Source: a candidate division TA06 bacterium SM23_40 (lineage in GTDB: Bacteria > LJUI01 > SM1-40). Taken from it: a DNA stretch of 8,452 bases. The stretch spans positions 1 through 8,452 of the forward strand of contig LJUI01000111.1 of the NCBI GenBank assembly GCA_001303705.1, read 5' to 3'. This document shows positions 1 to 7,320 of the stretch, piece after piece; positions within the stretch are counted from its first letter, which is position 1, and each line of letters begins with the position of its first letter. A model generated the notes under the pieces. That model made no database searches and was not told where the DNA came from. It saw nothing but the letters and a program-made list of their open reading frames with translations. The translations under genes and the position numbers were made by a program.

Positions 1-1
1 T

Positions 2-436
2 ATCGAGATCGGGAGCAAGGAGGGTCGGCTGGTGTTGTGCGGGGAGCGTGCGTCTGGCGATGGGTACTTCATTCAACCTACGATCATAGTTGATGTGCCC
101 CGAGAGGCGCGGATAGCACAGGAAGAGATATTCGGGCCTGTTCTTGCAGTGATCAAGGCGCGCGACTTCGACGATGCCCTGGCGGTCGCGAATGACACTG
201 ACTACGGCCTGACTGGCGCCGTCTACACCACGAACGAGGAAAAGATCGAGAAGGCGAGAGAAGTCTTTCACTGCGGCAATCTGTACATAAACCGCAAGTG
301 CACTGGGGCGCTGGTGGGAGTGCATCCCTTCGGCGGGTTCAACATGTCGGGGACGGACTCCAAGGCCGGCGGGCGGGATTACCTTCTGCTCTTCACCCAG
401 GCAAAGGTCGTCTCCGCGTTCGTCGGCAAGTCGTAG
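2..436 (+). CDS. pruA: L-glutamate gamma-semialdehyde (1-pyrroline-5-carboxylate) dehydrogenase, C-terminal part
   Basis: This is the last 144 codons of an aldehyde dehydrogenase; the 5' end lies before the window, and the frame is open from base 2 to a TAG stop. The family oxidises glutamate semialdehyde (open form of pyrroline-5-carboxylate) to glutamate with NAD(P)+, the last step of proline and ornithine degradation, in the cytoplasm. Seen in sequence: the [10 protein letters not shown] block typical of aldehyde dehydrogenases, [16 protein letters not shown], and a C-terminal [20 protein letters not shown] segment. The last two are characteristic of the RocA/PruA type rather than general aldehyde dehydrogenases. 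The catalytic cysteine lies upstream and is not visible, and it cannot be told whether a proline dehydrogenase domain is fused in front. The start region (IEIGSKEG...) is fully in frame, so there is no sign of damage. Product identity is good; substrate is by family. Confidence 0.88.
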   Translation: MEIGSKEGRLVLCGERASGDGYFIQPTIIVDVPREARIAQEEIFGPVLAVIKARDFDDALAVANDTDYGLTGAVYTTNEEKIEKAREVFHCGNLYINRKCTGALVGVHPFGGFNMSGTDSKAGGRDYLLLFTQAKVVSAFVGKS

Positions 437-473
437 AATTGTGAAGGTGCGAGGTGCCGCGCTACAGCAGTGG

Positions 474-491
474 CGGTCTCGGGCGGGACCG
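474..491 (+). other. GC-rich hairpin in the gap between the dehydrogenase and the GTPase-like gene
   Basis: CGGTCTC (474-480) can pair with GGGACCG (485-491) around a GGGC loop, giving seven pairs including one G-U. It lies 37 bases after the dehydrogenase stop and 53 before the next start. It has no T-run after it, so it is not a classical intrinsic terminator. It might weakly separate the two transcription units, or it may be chance in GC-rich DNA. I see no convincing promoter in the 108-base gap. Confidence 0.3.
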
Positions 492-544
492 TGCTGAGGT
501 GAGAAGAGGCGCCGGGAAGACAACAAGGCGGCAGGAGTGCCTAT

Positions 545-1867
545 ATGCGGGCGAGACGAGTCCTCATCATGGGGGCGGCAGGGCGCGATTTCCACAACTT
601 CAACGTCTGTTTTCGAGACGATGAACGGTACGAAGTAGTCGGCTTCACCGCTACGCAGATCCCGAACATCGTCGACCGTTCATATCCACCCGCGCTGGCC
701 GGGCCGCGCTATCCTCAGGGCATTCCGATCTATGATGAGGAGGAGCTCCCTCTGTTGATCGCATCCCGTGACGTCGATCTTGTCATCTTCGCGTACAGCG
801 ACGTCACACACGAACATGTCATGCATCAGGCGTCGATCGCGCTGGCGGCGGGCGCTGACTTCGAGATTCTCGGCCCCCGGCGAACGATGCTGGCCAGTCG
901 AGTCCCCGTCGTATCAGTGTGTGCCGTCCGTACAGGGAGCGGGAAGAGTCAGACGACGCGGCGCATCAGCGATCTGCTAAAGTCCAGAGGGAAGCGCGTC
1001 GTAGTCGTGCGCCACCCTATGCCGTATGGTGATCTTGGCGAACAGGCTGTCCAGCGGTTCGAGACGAGGGAAGATCTCGATGCCTACCGGTGCACGATCG
1101 AGGAGCGCGAGGAGTACGAGCCCCATCTCGAGCGCGGGACCGTCGTGTACGCTGGCGTCGACTACGGGAAGATACTCGCTCGCGCCGAAGCCGAGGCAGA
1201 GATCATTCTCTGGGATGGGGGCAACAACGATATGCCCTTCTACCGCCCTGATCTCTACGTGGTGGTGACAGACCCGCACCGTGCAGGCCATGGGATGCGC
1301 TACCATCCTGGCGAGGCCAACCTGAGAAGCGCGGATGTCGTGGTGATCAACAAGGAAGATTCCGCCTCCCGGGAACAGATCGACAGAGTCCGCGAGACGA
1401 TTGCGCGTCTGGCCCCGCATGCAACAGTGATCGACGCGGCTTCTCCCATCTCTATTGACGACGAGTCGATCATCCGAGGAAAGCGCGTGCTCGTCATTGA
1501 AGATGGTCCGACCCTGACCCATGGGGAGATGACCTTCGGTGCAGGGACCCTGGCCGCCCGTGCGGCAGGGGCGGCAGAGATAGTCGATCCGCGGCCGTAT
1601 GCGGTTGGGAGCATAAAAGAGATATTCGAACAGTACCCCGACCTCGCCTGCCTTCTGCCTGCGATGGGGTACGGCGCCGATCAGGTCCGCGAGCTCGAGG
1701 AGACGATTGCCAAAGTGCCGAGCGATACCGTAATCATCGCCACGCCTGTCGATCTCAGGAAGATCATTTCTCTCGATAGGCCGGCTGCCAGGGTCACCTA
1801 CGAGCTCAGGGAGATCGGGAGCCCGAATCTGGAGATGGTCATCGACGAATTTCTGGAGCGCCTGTGA
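545..1867 (+). CDS. Cyclic 2,3-diphosphoglycerate synthetase-like P-loop protein (predicted GTPase)
   Basis: A 440-residue protein resembling the cyclic 2,3-diphosphoglycerate synthetase / 'predicted GTPase' family (COG2403 type), whose archaeal members are about 460 residues. The N-terminal part (residues 5-125) looks like a nucleotide-binding Rossmann fold beginning VLIMGAAGRDFHNFN. A P-loop follows, TGSGKSQTT at 130-138 (Lys134, Ser135). Further on are ILWDGGNND (221-229, a possible Walker B Asp224) and VVINKED (266-272), an NKxD-like guanine-recognition motif. The ATG start is well supported by AGGAG at 533-537, seven bases away. Its TGA stop overlaps the ATG of the carbamate kinase gene (TGATG), so the two are probably translationally coupled. 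The archaeal enzyme makes cyclic diphosphoglycerate, a thermoprotectant. Whether bacterial homologues do so is not established here, and the link to carbamate kinase suggests some other acyl-phosphate or nucleotide-dependent role. Family membership is likely; the reaction is unknown. Confidence 0.75.
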   Translation: MRARRVLIMGAAGRDFHNFNVCFRDDERYEVVGFTATQIPNIVDRSYPPALAGPRYPQGIPIYDEEELPLLIASRDVDLVIFAYSDVTHEHVMHQASIALAAGADFEILGPRRTMLASRVPVVSVCAVRTGSGKSQTTRRISDLLKSRGKRVVVVRHPMPYGDLGEQAVQRFETREDLDAYRCTIEEREEYEPHLERGTVVYAGVDYGKILARAEAEAEIILWDGGNNDMPFYRPDLYVVVTDPHRAGHGMRYHPGEANLRSADVVVINKEDSASREQIDRVRETIARLAPHATVIDAASPISIDDESIIRGKRVLVIEDGPTLTHGEMTFGAGTLAARAAGAAEIVDPRPYAVGSIKEIFEQYPDLACLLPAMGYGADQVRELEETIAKVPSDTVIIATPVDLRKIISLDRPAARVTYELREIGSPNLEMVIDEFLERL

Positions 1868-2820
1868 TGCAGACAGCTGTCGTCGCGCTGGGGGGCAATG
1901 CCATTACCGGGCAGAGCGATACGGGGACGATTCCGGAGCAGTTCGCTCGAACGATGGAGAGTCTTGCCAGCGTCGCCCGACTGGCCCGGGAGGGCTGCAA
2001 TCTGGTGATCACTCACGGGAATGGCCCCCAGGTGGGCAATGCGCTGCTTCGCGTGGAAATGACGCGGAACCGTGTCTACCCGTTGCCGTTGTCCATTATC
2101 GACGCGGACATACAGGGCGGGATGGGCTATATGATTCAGCAGTGTCTTGGCCGACGCCTGGCGCAGGAGGGGATCGACCGCCGTGTGGTGACTGTGGTGA
2201 CTCAGGTTGTAGTCGATCGTAACGATCCTTCCCTGAGCAATCCGACAAAGCCGATTGGCCCGTTCTACGACGATGCTGACGTGCCGGAGCTCCGCGATCT
2301 CGGGTGGGTGGTCCGTGAGGATGCCGGTCGGGGGTATCGACGATTCGTTCCCTCTCCCGTCCCTCTCAGGATCGTGGAGCGGGAGACGATCCGGCTCCTC
2401 GTGGAGAACGGCGTCATTGTGATTGCCGCAGGAGGAGGTGGGGTGCCGGTCATAGAGGAGGATGATGGGAGTCTGACGGGGGTTGAGGGAGTCATCGATA
2501 AGGATCGAGCGTCCGTTATCCTCGCCCGTGACGTCGATGCCGATTTGCTCCTCTTTCTCACGGACGTCGATCAAGTAGCACTCAATTACGGAACTCCGCA
2601 GCAGCAGGATCTGGAAACCCTTACCTCAGATGATGCCCGCCGGTACCTGTCCGAGGGCCATTTCCCGCCCGGGAGCATGGGGCCGAAGATCGAGGCGGCG
2701 ATCGAGTTTCTGGAGTCGGGCGGGGAAGTGGCTATCGTCACTTCCATTGATCAGGCCTCGCAGGCAGTGGATGGTTCGGCAGGAACGCGGATCGTGGGGA
2801 GTCCGCGCGGCAGGGGGTAG
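1867..2820 (+). CDS. arcC: Carbamate kinase
   Basis: A 317-residue cytoplasmic amino-acid-kinase-fold enzyme that interconverts carbamoyl phosphate + ADP and carbamate + ATP. In fermenters it usually runs toward ATP, after arginine deiminase or other carbamoyl-releasing pathways. Seen motifs: ALGGNAI (7-13), THGNGPQVGN (49-58), NPTKPIGPFY (125-134), AAGGGGVPV (187-195), VIDKDRAS (209-216) and GHFPPGSMGPK (264-274). All are standard for carbamate kinase and the length is full. Start choice: a GTG at 1864 is also in frame, but the ATG at 1867 has better spacing (8 bases) from GGAG at 1855-1858 and overlaps the upstream TGA as TGATG. No arginine deiminase or ornithine carbamoyltransferase is present in the window, so the source of carbamoyl phosphate is not shown. 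Stop is TAG. Confidence 0.95.
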   Translation: MQTAVVALGGNAITGQSDTGTIPEQFARTMESLASVARLAREGCNLVITHGNGPQVGNALLRVEMTRNRVYPLPLSIIDADIQGGMGYMIQQCLGRRLAQEGIDRRVVTVVTQVVVDRNDPSLSNPTKPIGPFYDDADVPELRDLGWVVREDAGRGYRRFVPSPVPLRIVERETIRLLVENGVIVIAAGGGGVPVIEEDDGSLTGVEGVIDKDRASVILARDVDADLLLFLTDVDQVALNYGTPQQQDLETLTSDDARRYLSEGHFPPGSMGPKIEAAIEFLESGGEVAIVTSIDQASQAVDGSAGTRIVGSPRGRG

Positions 2821-2891
2821 CGAGGGGCCGGGGTGCGGAGTGGGGCAGATCCGCGCGGGAACTTGAACCGAGTGAGGCCGTGTTTTTCCAA

Positions 2892-2897
2892 GGGAGG
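2892..2897 (+). promoter_or_regulatory. Ribosome binding site deciding the sucC GTG start
   Basis: GGGAGG at 2892-2897 lies seven bases before the GTG at 2905. The open frame reaches back to 2833, but the added residues (rich in Arg, Gly and Asn) match nothing in the SucC family. The family N-terminus, M-K-I-H-E-Y-Q-A-K, begins exactly at 2905. Confidence 0.8.
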
Positions 2898-2904
2898 AAA
2901 AGCG

Positions 2905-4044
2905 GTGAAGATCCATGAATATCAGGCCAAGGAACTCTTTGCACGACAGGGGATTCCCATCCCCGAGGGCCGAATTGCGTCGACGCCCGATGAGGCGGAG
3001 GCGATCGCCCGCGACCTGGGAAGGCCGGTAGTCGTGAAGGCTCAGGTCCACGTCGGGGGACGGGGAAAGGCCGGCGGGATCAAGATCGCCAGGGATCCCA
3101 AGGAGGCGAGGCAGGTTGCGAGTCGGATCCTGGGGATGGAGATCAAGGGGCTTGTGGTGCGGAAGGTGCTTGTGGCCGAGGCTATCGATATCGCGAGTGA
3201 GGCGTATGTGGGGATCATCATCGACAGAAAGACAGAACGGCCGGTGATAATGGTCTCCAGGGAAGGGGGCATTGACATCGAGGAGGTTGCGAAGAAATCT
3301 CCCGAGAAGATCTACAAGCTCGTGATCGATCCGCTGCTGGGTCTCGCTCCGTTCCAGGCTCGTCAGTTGGCGTTTCGGCTGTATGACGACGCAGCGACGT
3401 CAAAAAGTGCGGCGAGTATCATCAGCAAGCTGTATGCCGCCTTCATCGAAGTCGACGCGTCCCTCGCGGAGATCAACCCGCTAGTCGTGACAGGCAAGGG
3501 TGAGGTGATTGCACTTGACGCAAAGATTAACATAGATGACAATGGGCTATTCAGGAGGAAAGAGATTGAGGCGATGCGCGATCTCGATGCCGAGGCGCCG
3601 GGGGAGGTGAAGGCGAGGGAGAACGGGCTGAGCTACATCAAGCTCGAGGGGAACGTCGGCTGCGTGGTCAACGGAGCTGGATTGGCCATGGCGACGATGG
3701 ACCTGATCAAGCGCGCAGGTGGCGAGCCCGCCAACTTCCTCGATATCGGCGGGAGCTCGAGCCCCGAGAAGGTGACCGCGGCAATGGAGATACTCCTCTC
3801 AGACAAGAACGTCCGGTCGGTCTTCTTCAACATCTTCGGGGGCATCACCCGTTGCGACGACGTCGCCAAGGGCATCATCCTCGCCCTTGAACAGATGAAG
3901 ATCGATCTTCCCATCGTCATCAGATTGACGGGCACGAATGAAGAGATAGCCCGGGAGATCCTGAGCGAGACAGATCTCATCTCCGTGGGTTCGATGGAGG
4001 ATGGTGCGGCGAAGGCGATCGAGCTTGCGTCAGAGCCCCACTAG
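2905..4044 (+). CDS. sucC: Succinyl-CoA synthetase (ADP-forming) beta subunit
   Basis: With SucD, this makes succinate + CoA + ATP (or GTP) from succinyl-CoA, a substrate-level phosphorylation step. The 379-residue product is close to the 388 residues of E. coli SucC. It opens with MKIHEYQAKELF and has an ATP-grasp domain over about residues 1-235, including KAQVHVGGRGKAGG (45-58) and the metal/nucleotide-site segment LAEINPLVV (187-195). The C-terminal CoA-ligase domain contains NGAGLAMATMD (256-266), GGSSSPEKV (282-290) in the power-helix region, and NIFGGITRCDDVAKGI (309-324). The start is the GTG at 2905, chosen for its ribosome site and family alignment. It lies 84 bases after the carbamate kinase gene and 48 before sucD. 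The downstream 2-oxoacid:ferredoxin oxidoreductase genes indicate that succinyl-CoA is produced from 2-oxoglutarate and used here to make ATP. Nucleotide specificity cannot be read with confidence. Confidence 0.95.
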   Translation: MKIHEYQAKELFARQGIPIPEGRIASTPDEAEAIARDLGRPVVVKAQVHVGGRGKAGGIKIARDPKEARQVASRILGMEIKGLVVRKVLVAEAIDIASEAYVGIIIDRKTERPVIMVSREGGIDIEEVAKKSPEKIYKLVIDPLLGLAPFQARQLAFRLYDDAATSKSAASIISKLYAAFIEVDASLAEINPLVVTGKGEVIALDAKINIDDNGLFRRKEIEAMRDLDAEAPGEVKARENGLSYIKLEGNVGCVVNGAGLAMATMDLIKRAGGEPANFLDIGGSSSPEKVTAAMEILLSDKNVRSVFFNIFGGITRCDDVAKGIILALEQMKIDLPIVIRLTGTNEEIAREILSETDLISVGSMEDGAAKAIELASEPH

Positions 4045-4092
4045 CTCAGAGAAGAAGCCTGGCAGACCTGCCGATGCATTCGAGGTGAAACG

Positions 4093-4959
4093 GTGAGCAT
4101 ACTAGTCGACGAAGCAACGCGCGTTGTGGTTCAGGGAATCACGGGCCGGGATGGTTCATTCCACACGGCTCAAATGGTCGCGTACGGGACAAACGTCGTT
4201 GCCGGCGTTACCCCGGGAAAGGGAGGACAGCGGGTCGATGGCGTGCCAGTCTTCAATACGGTCCGAGAGGCTGTTGAGAAAGAGGGCGCCAATACCTCTG
4301 TCGTCTACGTGCCTGCCGCGTTCAGTCCGGACGCGATTCTCGAGGCAGCCGATGCAGGCATCACTGTGGTAGTCTGCATCAGCGAGGGGATCCCCACCAT
4401 CGATATGGTGCGGGTGTGCCGCTATCTGGAGGGGACATCGACTCGGCTTGTCGGCCCGAATTCGCCGGGACTGATCAGTCCCGGAAAGACGAAGGTCGGC
4501 ATCATGCCCGGCCACATCCATGCGCCGGGGCCTGTCGGAGTCGTTTCTCGTAGTGGTACGTTGACATATGAGATCGTCCACCAACTCACGAAGGCCGAGA
4601 TCGGCGAGTCGACGTGCATTGGAATCGGCGGCGATCCGATCATCGGCACCGACTTTATCGATTGCCTCGAGTTGTTCCAGGCGGATCCGGAGACGAAAGC
4701 GGTGGTGCTCATCGGGGAGATCGGTGGGACAGCTGAGGAGGAGGCCTGTCAATTCATTGTCGAAAAGATGACCAAGCCGGTCATCGGTTTCATCGCCGGC
4801 AGGACGGCGCCCCCGGGGAAGAGGATGGGCCACGCTGGTGCGATCATCTCCGGTGGAACGGGGACGGCGAAGGAGAAGATCGAGGCGATGAACGCCGCCA
4901 AGGTGGCGGTGGCCGAGACGCCGAGCGAGGTAGCTCTGCTGGCGAAGGATCTCGTCTAG
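4093..4959 (+). CDS. sucD: Succinyl-CoA synthetase alpha subunit
   Basis: The CoA-binding and phosphohistidine subunit of succinyl-CoA synthetase; 288 residues, the same size as E. coli SucD. The N-terminal CoA-binding Rossmann domain carries [14 protein letters not shown] (11-24) and [15 protein letters not shown] (40-54). The ligase domain has [12 protein letters not shown] (121-132), [21 protein letters not shown] (140-160), GIGGDPIIG (177-185) and [12 protein letters not shown] (207-218). His247 in [10 protein letters not shown] is the residue phosphorylated during catalysis (His246 in E. coli). The GTG start at 4093 is preceded by GAGGTGA (4082-4088). Where many homologues have GPNCPG, this protein has Ser, as E. 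coli has Thr, so this is not a defect. Stop is TAG. It is 27 bases before the ferredoxin-like korD, very likely in one operon. Confidence 0.96.
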   Translation: MSILVDEATRVVVQGITGRDGSFHTAQMVAYGTNVVAGVTPGKGGQRVDGVPVFNTVREAVEKEGANTSVVYVPAAFSPDAILEAADAGITVVVCISEGIPTIDMVRVCRYLEGTSTRLVGPNSPGLISPGKTKVGIMPGHIHAPGPVGVVSRSGTLTYEIVHQLTKAEIGESTCIGIGGDPIIGTDFIDCLELFQADPETKAVVLIGEIGGTAEEEACQFIVEKMTKPVIGFIAGRTAPPGKRMGHAGAIISGGTGTAKEKIEAMNAAKVAVAETPSEVALLAKDLV

Positions 4960-4986
4960 GCGGCAACCAGCGAGGAGGTTCAGACC

Positions 4987-5295
4987 GTGAAGTTCTGGCG
5001 TACGCCGCTCGATAGTGACCGGGTGAAGGTTCCTCATGGGAGGATCCACATCATCGTAGAACGGTGTAAAGGTTGCGCCTACTGTGTTGAGTTCTGCCCC
5101 AGAGACGTGCTGGAGATGTCGACGGAATACAACCAGAAGGGTTACCATCCACCGTATGTCAAGGTCGAGGATGACTGCGTCAACTGTCGATTGTGCGAAC
5201 TACTCTGTCCCGAGTTTGCGATCTTCTGTACGTTGAAGGAAGAGGAAGAGGTTGGAAACAAGGAGGAGGTCGGACACGTTGAAAGCCGATCCTAA
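4987..5295 (+). CDS. korD: 2-oxoglutarate:ferredoxin oxidoreductase, delta (2x[4Fe-4S] ferredoxin) subunit
   Basis: A 102-residue ferredoxin-like subunit that carries electrons from the catalytic subunits of a four-subunit 2-oxoacid oxidoreductase to external ferredoxin. Two full cluster motifs are seen: C27-x2-C30-x2-C33-x3-C37-P and C64-x2-C67-x2-C70-x3-C74-P. These are joined by a segment (EYNQKGYHPPYV) typical of KorD proteins. An extra Cys81 follows. The GTG start has an excellent GAGGAGG site at 4972-4978, eight bases away. The C-terminus is acidic and charged, and its coding bases also carry the ribosome binding site and start of korA, with which it overlaps by 17 bases. It lacks the long N-terminal extension of pyruvate-type fused enzymes. 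Identity as a 2-oxoacid oxidoreductase delta subunit is strong; the 2-oxoglutarate substrate is inferred from sucCD next door. Confidence 0.92.
   Translation: MKFWRTPLDSDRVKVPHGRIHIIVERCKGCAYCVEFCPRDVLEMSTEYNQKGYHPPYVKVEDDCVNCRLCELLCPEFAIFCTLKEEEEVGNKEEVGHVESRS
5261..5270 (+). promoter_or_regulatory. Ribosome binding site deciding the korA TTG start
   Basis: AGGAGGAGGT inside the 3' end of korD lies eight bases before a TTG at 5279. A longer frame would begin at a TTG at 5252, before this site. The 5279 start gives MKADPKGVLTGEHYLDGDHA, which fits the alpha-subunit family. The site encodes Lys-Glu-Glu-Val of KorD at the same time. Confidence 0.8.
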
Positions 5296-6436
5296 AGGGG
5301 TGCTCACAGGAGAGCACTATCTCGATGGCGACCATGCCTGCGCCGAGGGAGGCCTCGCTGCCGGCTGCCGGTTCTTCGCAGGATATCCCATTACACCTTC
5401 CACCGAGGTCGCAGAGCGGATCGCGGAACGCTTCCCGATGGTCGGAGGCATATTCATCCAGATGGAGGACGAGCTTGCCTCGATGTGCGCACTCATCGGT
5501 GCTTCGTGGGCAGGGGCGAAGTCGATGAGCGTCACATCGGGACCCGGGTTCTCTCTGATGATGGAGAATCTGGGGCTGGCGGCGATGATGGAGACTCCGT
5601 GTGTGCTGGTCAATGTGCAGCGGGGCGGGCCGTCGACAGGATTGCCCACGCTTCCCGGGCAGGCGGACATGATGCAGGCGAGGTGGGGCTCCCATGGCGA
5701 CTATGAGATCATCGCCATTTCGCCCAGTTCTCCCCAGGAGTGCTTCGATTTCGTGATCGACGCATTCAATCTGTCGGAGCAGTGGAGGGTTCCGGTTCTC
5801 GTCATGACCGACGAATGCGTGGGGCACATGACCGAGAAAGTCGTGATTCCGCCTGCATACGAGATAGAGGTCGTTCCCCGGAGGTACACCACGCTCCCTC
5901 CGAGCGAATACCTTCCGTACAGGCCGGACCCCGATATGGTGCCGCAGATGATCAAGGCGGGCGACGGATACAGGATTCATACCACTGGTCTCACTCATGA
6001 TGAGCGCGGGTACCCGGTGATGAGCGCCGAGTGTCAGGAGCAGCTCGTCAGGCGGCTTGTAGAGAAGATACGCCTCCACGCCGACCAGATCATTCGGTTT
6101 GAAGAGGATGAGATAGAAGATGCTGATGTAGTAGTTGTCTCCTACGGCATCAGCTCGCGCGTGGCAGTGCGTGCGATCGCGCTCGCGAGGAAGGAAGGGA
6201 TCAAGGTAGGACACCTGAGGCTCATTGTCGTTTGGCCATTTCCTGAGAAGCGGATTCATGAACTCGCGAAGAAGATCAAAGCATTCGTGGTAGTCGAAAT
6301 CAACTACGGCCAGATGGTGTACGAGGTTGAGCGGTGTGCGCACGGTCAGGCTGAGGCGATCCTGGTGCCGCACGGCGGAGGATGGGTGCACGATCCGGCC
6401 GATATTCTCGAAAAGATCAAGGAGGCAGCGCGATGA
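5279..6436 (+). CDS. korA: 2-oxoglutarate:ferredoxin oxidoreductase, alpha subunit
   Basis: A 385-residue catalytic subunit; with KorB it forms the thiamine-diphosphate enzyme that oxidatively decarboxylates 2-oxoglutarate with CoA to succinyl-CoA, CO2 and reduced ferredoxin. The N-terminal pyrimidine-binding domain shows ACAEGGLAAGCRFFAGYPIT (20-39), then PSTE, MEDELASM (62-69), SGPGFSLMMEN (87-97) and QRGGPSTGLPT (114-124). A transketolase-like C-terminal domain (about 270-385) contains VVSYGISSRVAVRA (286-299) and VVEINYGQM (338-346). The gamma domain is not fused; it is encoded separately at 7313. The uncommon TTG start is chosen on the ribosome site. The gene overlaps korD by 17 bases and ends with TGA overlapping the ATG of korB (ATGA), which suggests coupled translation of the complex. 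Branched-chain or pyruvate substrates are alternatives, but the sucCD neighbours favour 2-oxoglutarate. Confidence 0.92.
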   Translation: MKADPKGVLTGEHYLDGDHACAEGGLAAGCRFFAGYPITPSTEVAERIAERFPMVGGIFIQMEDELASMCALIGASWAGAKSMSVTSGPGFSLMMENLGLAAMMETPCVLVNVQRGGPSTGLPTLPGQADMMQARWGSHGDYEIIAISPSSPQECFDFVIDAFNLSEQWRVPVLVMTDECVGHMTEKVVIPPAYEIEVVPRRYTTLPPSEYLPYRPDPDMVPQMIKAGDGYRIHTTGLTHDERGYPVMSAECQEQLVRRLVEKIRLHADQIIRFEEDEIEDADVVVVSYGISSRVAVRAIALARKEGIKVGHLRLIVVWPFPEKRIHELAKKIKAFVVVEINYGQMVYEVERCAHGQAEAILVPHGGGWVHDPADILEKIKEAAR

Positions 6437-7320
6437 GTAACGGGAAGCCCTCAGAAGAACACCACCCTATGGAAGCGCTGCTGCGCATGGATCGAATCCC
6501 TCACATATGGTGCTCTACGTGCGGCTTGGGCACCTCAGTGAGTGCATTCGCCCTTGCTCTGGAGGACCTCCAGTACGACCTGGACAAGATCTGCATCGTC
6601 TCCGGCATCGGATGTACGGGAAGAGTGGCCGGATACGTGAAGCTCGATAGCTTCCACGCGACACATGGGAGGGCTATTCCCTTCGCGACCGGACTCAAGC
6701 TCGCCAACCCCCAACTCAAGGTGGTGGTCTTTAGCGGCGATGGCGATCTGATCGCTATCGGCGGGAATCACTTCATCCACGCCGCGCGGCGGAACATGGA
6801 CCTCACGGTCATCTGCGTCAACAATTTCATCTACGCCATGACCGGCGGCCAGGTCGCTCCTACGAGTCCGCTGGGTGCGAGCTGCTCGACGACGCCATAC
6901 GGAAACTACGAGCGTCCGTTCAATATCCCGCATCTCGCGGAGTCGTGCGGCGCGGTATATGTGGCCCGGTGGACTGCTCTCCATCTGCGGCGGACTGCGA
7001 AGTCGATAGCCGAGGCGATGCGGAAGCCGGGGTTCTCTGTCGTCGAGATCATCTGTCCCTGCTCGACGCTCTACGCCAGGCGGAACCGGCTGGGAGATGG
7101 CCTCGAGTTGATGAAGTTTTACCACGAGAACAGCATCATCAAGCACGGCGCTGACCCACGGGATGTCGACATCGACTTTCAGAGTCCGATCGTCGTCGGG
7201 AAGTTCGTCGACAGAGACCGTCCCACATTCATAGACGGATACAACAGGGCGATGACGGCAAAGCTGGGCGAGAAGTTCGAGCCATACGGCGTTGCTCCTG
7301 CGGAGGTGCACGATGGCTGA
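6433..7320 (+). CDS. korB: 2-oxoglutarate:ferredoxin oxidoreductase, beta (thiamine diphosphate) subunit
   Basis: A 295-residue subunit binding thiamine diphosphate and one 4Fe-4S cluster. Probable cluster ligands are C27 and C30 (WCSTCGLGT), C61 (SGIGCTGR) and C208 or C210 (IICPCSTLY), the usual C-x2-C...C...C pattern of this family. The diphosphate/Mg motif is GDGD (102-105), followed 24 residues later by Asn-Asn (130-131). ATHGRAIPFATGLKLANP (76-93) is the conserved block before the motif. The ATG at 6433 overlaps the korA stop and has GGAGG at 6421-6425, seven bases away. A longer frame reaching 6382 would duplicate korA coding and is rejected. The stop TGA lies inside the start of korC, an 8-base overlap. 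The C-terminal stretch (FVDRDRPTFIDGYN) fits KorB-type proteins of about 280-300 residues. Confidence 0.93.
   Translation: MSNGKPSEEHHPMEALLRMDRIPHIWCSTCGLGTSVSAFALALEDLQYDLDKICIVSGIGCTGRVAGYVKLDSFHATHGRAIPFATGLKLANPQLKVVVFSGDGDLIAIGGNHFIHAARRNMDLTVICVNNFIYAMTGGQVAPTSPLGASCSTTPYGNYERPFNIPHLAESCGAVYVARWTALHLRRTAKSIAEAMRKPGFSVVEIICPCSTLYARRNRLGDGLELMKFYHENSIIKHGADPRDVDIDFQSPIVVGKFVDRDRPTFIDGYNRAMTAKLGEKFEPYGVAPAEVHDG

Noticed and set aside
439-467. Possible promoter (TTGTGA, 17 bases, CTACAG) before the GTPase-like gene
   Set aside because: The -10-like hexamer is poor, and such weak matches are expected by chance; there is no other support.
1798-2574. A 258-codon minus-strand open frame opposite carbamate kinase
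   Set aside because: The plus strand carries every carbamate kinase motif; the antisense product matches nothing I recognise.
4156-5148. A 330-codon open frame on the minus strand opposite sucD
   Set aside because: It is a shadow of sucD and the start of korD, with no recognisable domain and Arg/Asp/His-rich composition.
5180-6391. A 403-codon open frame on the minus strand opposite korD/korA
   Set aside because: It lies wholly opposite clearly conserved korD/korA coding sequence. Its product is rich in Arg, His and Pro without recognisable motifs, typical of antisense frames in GC-rich genes.
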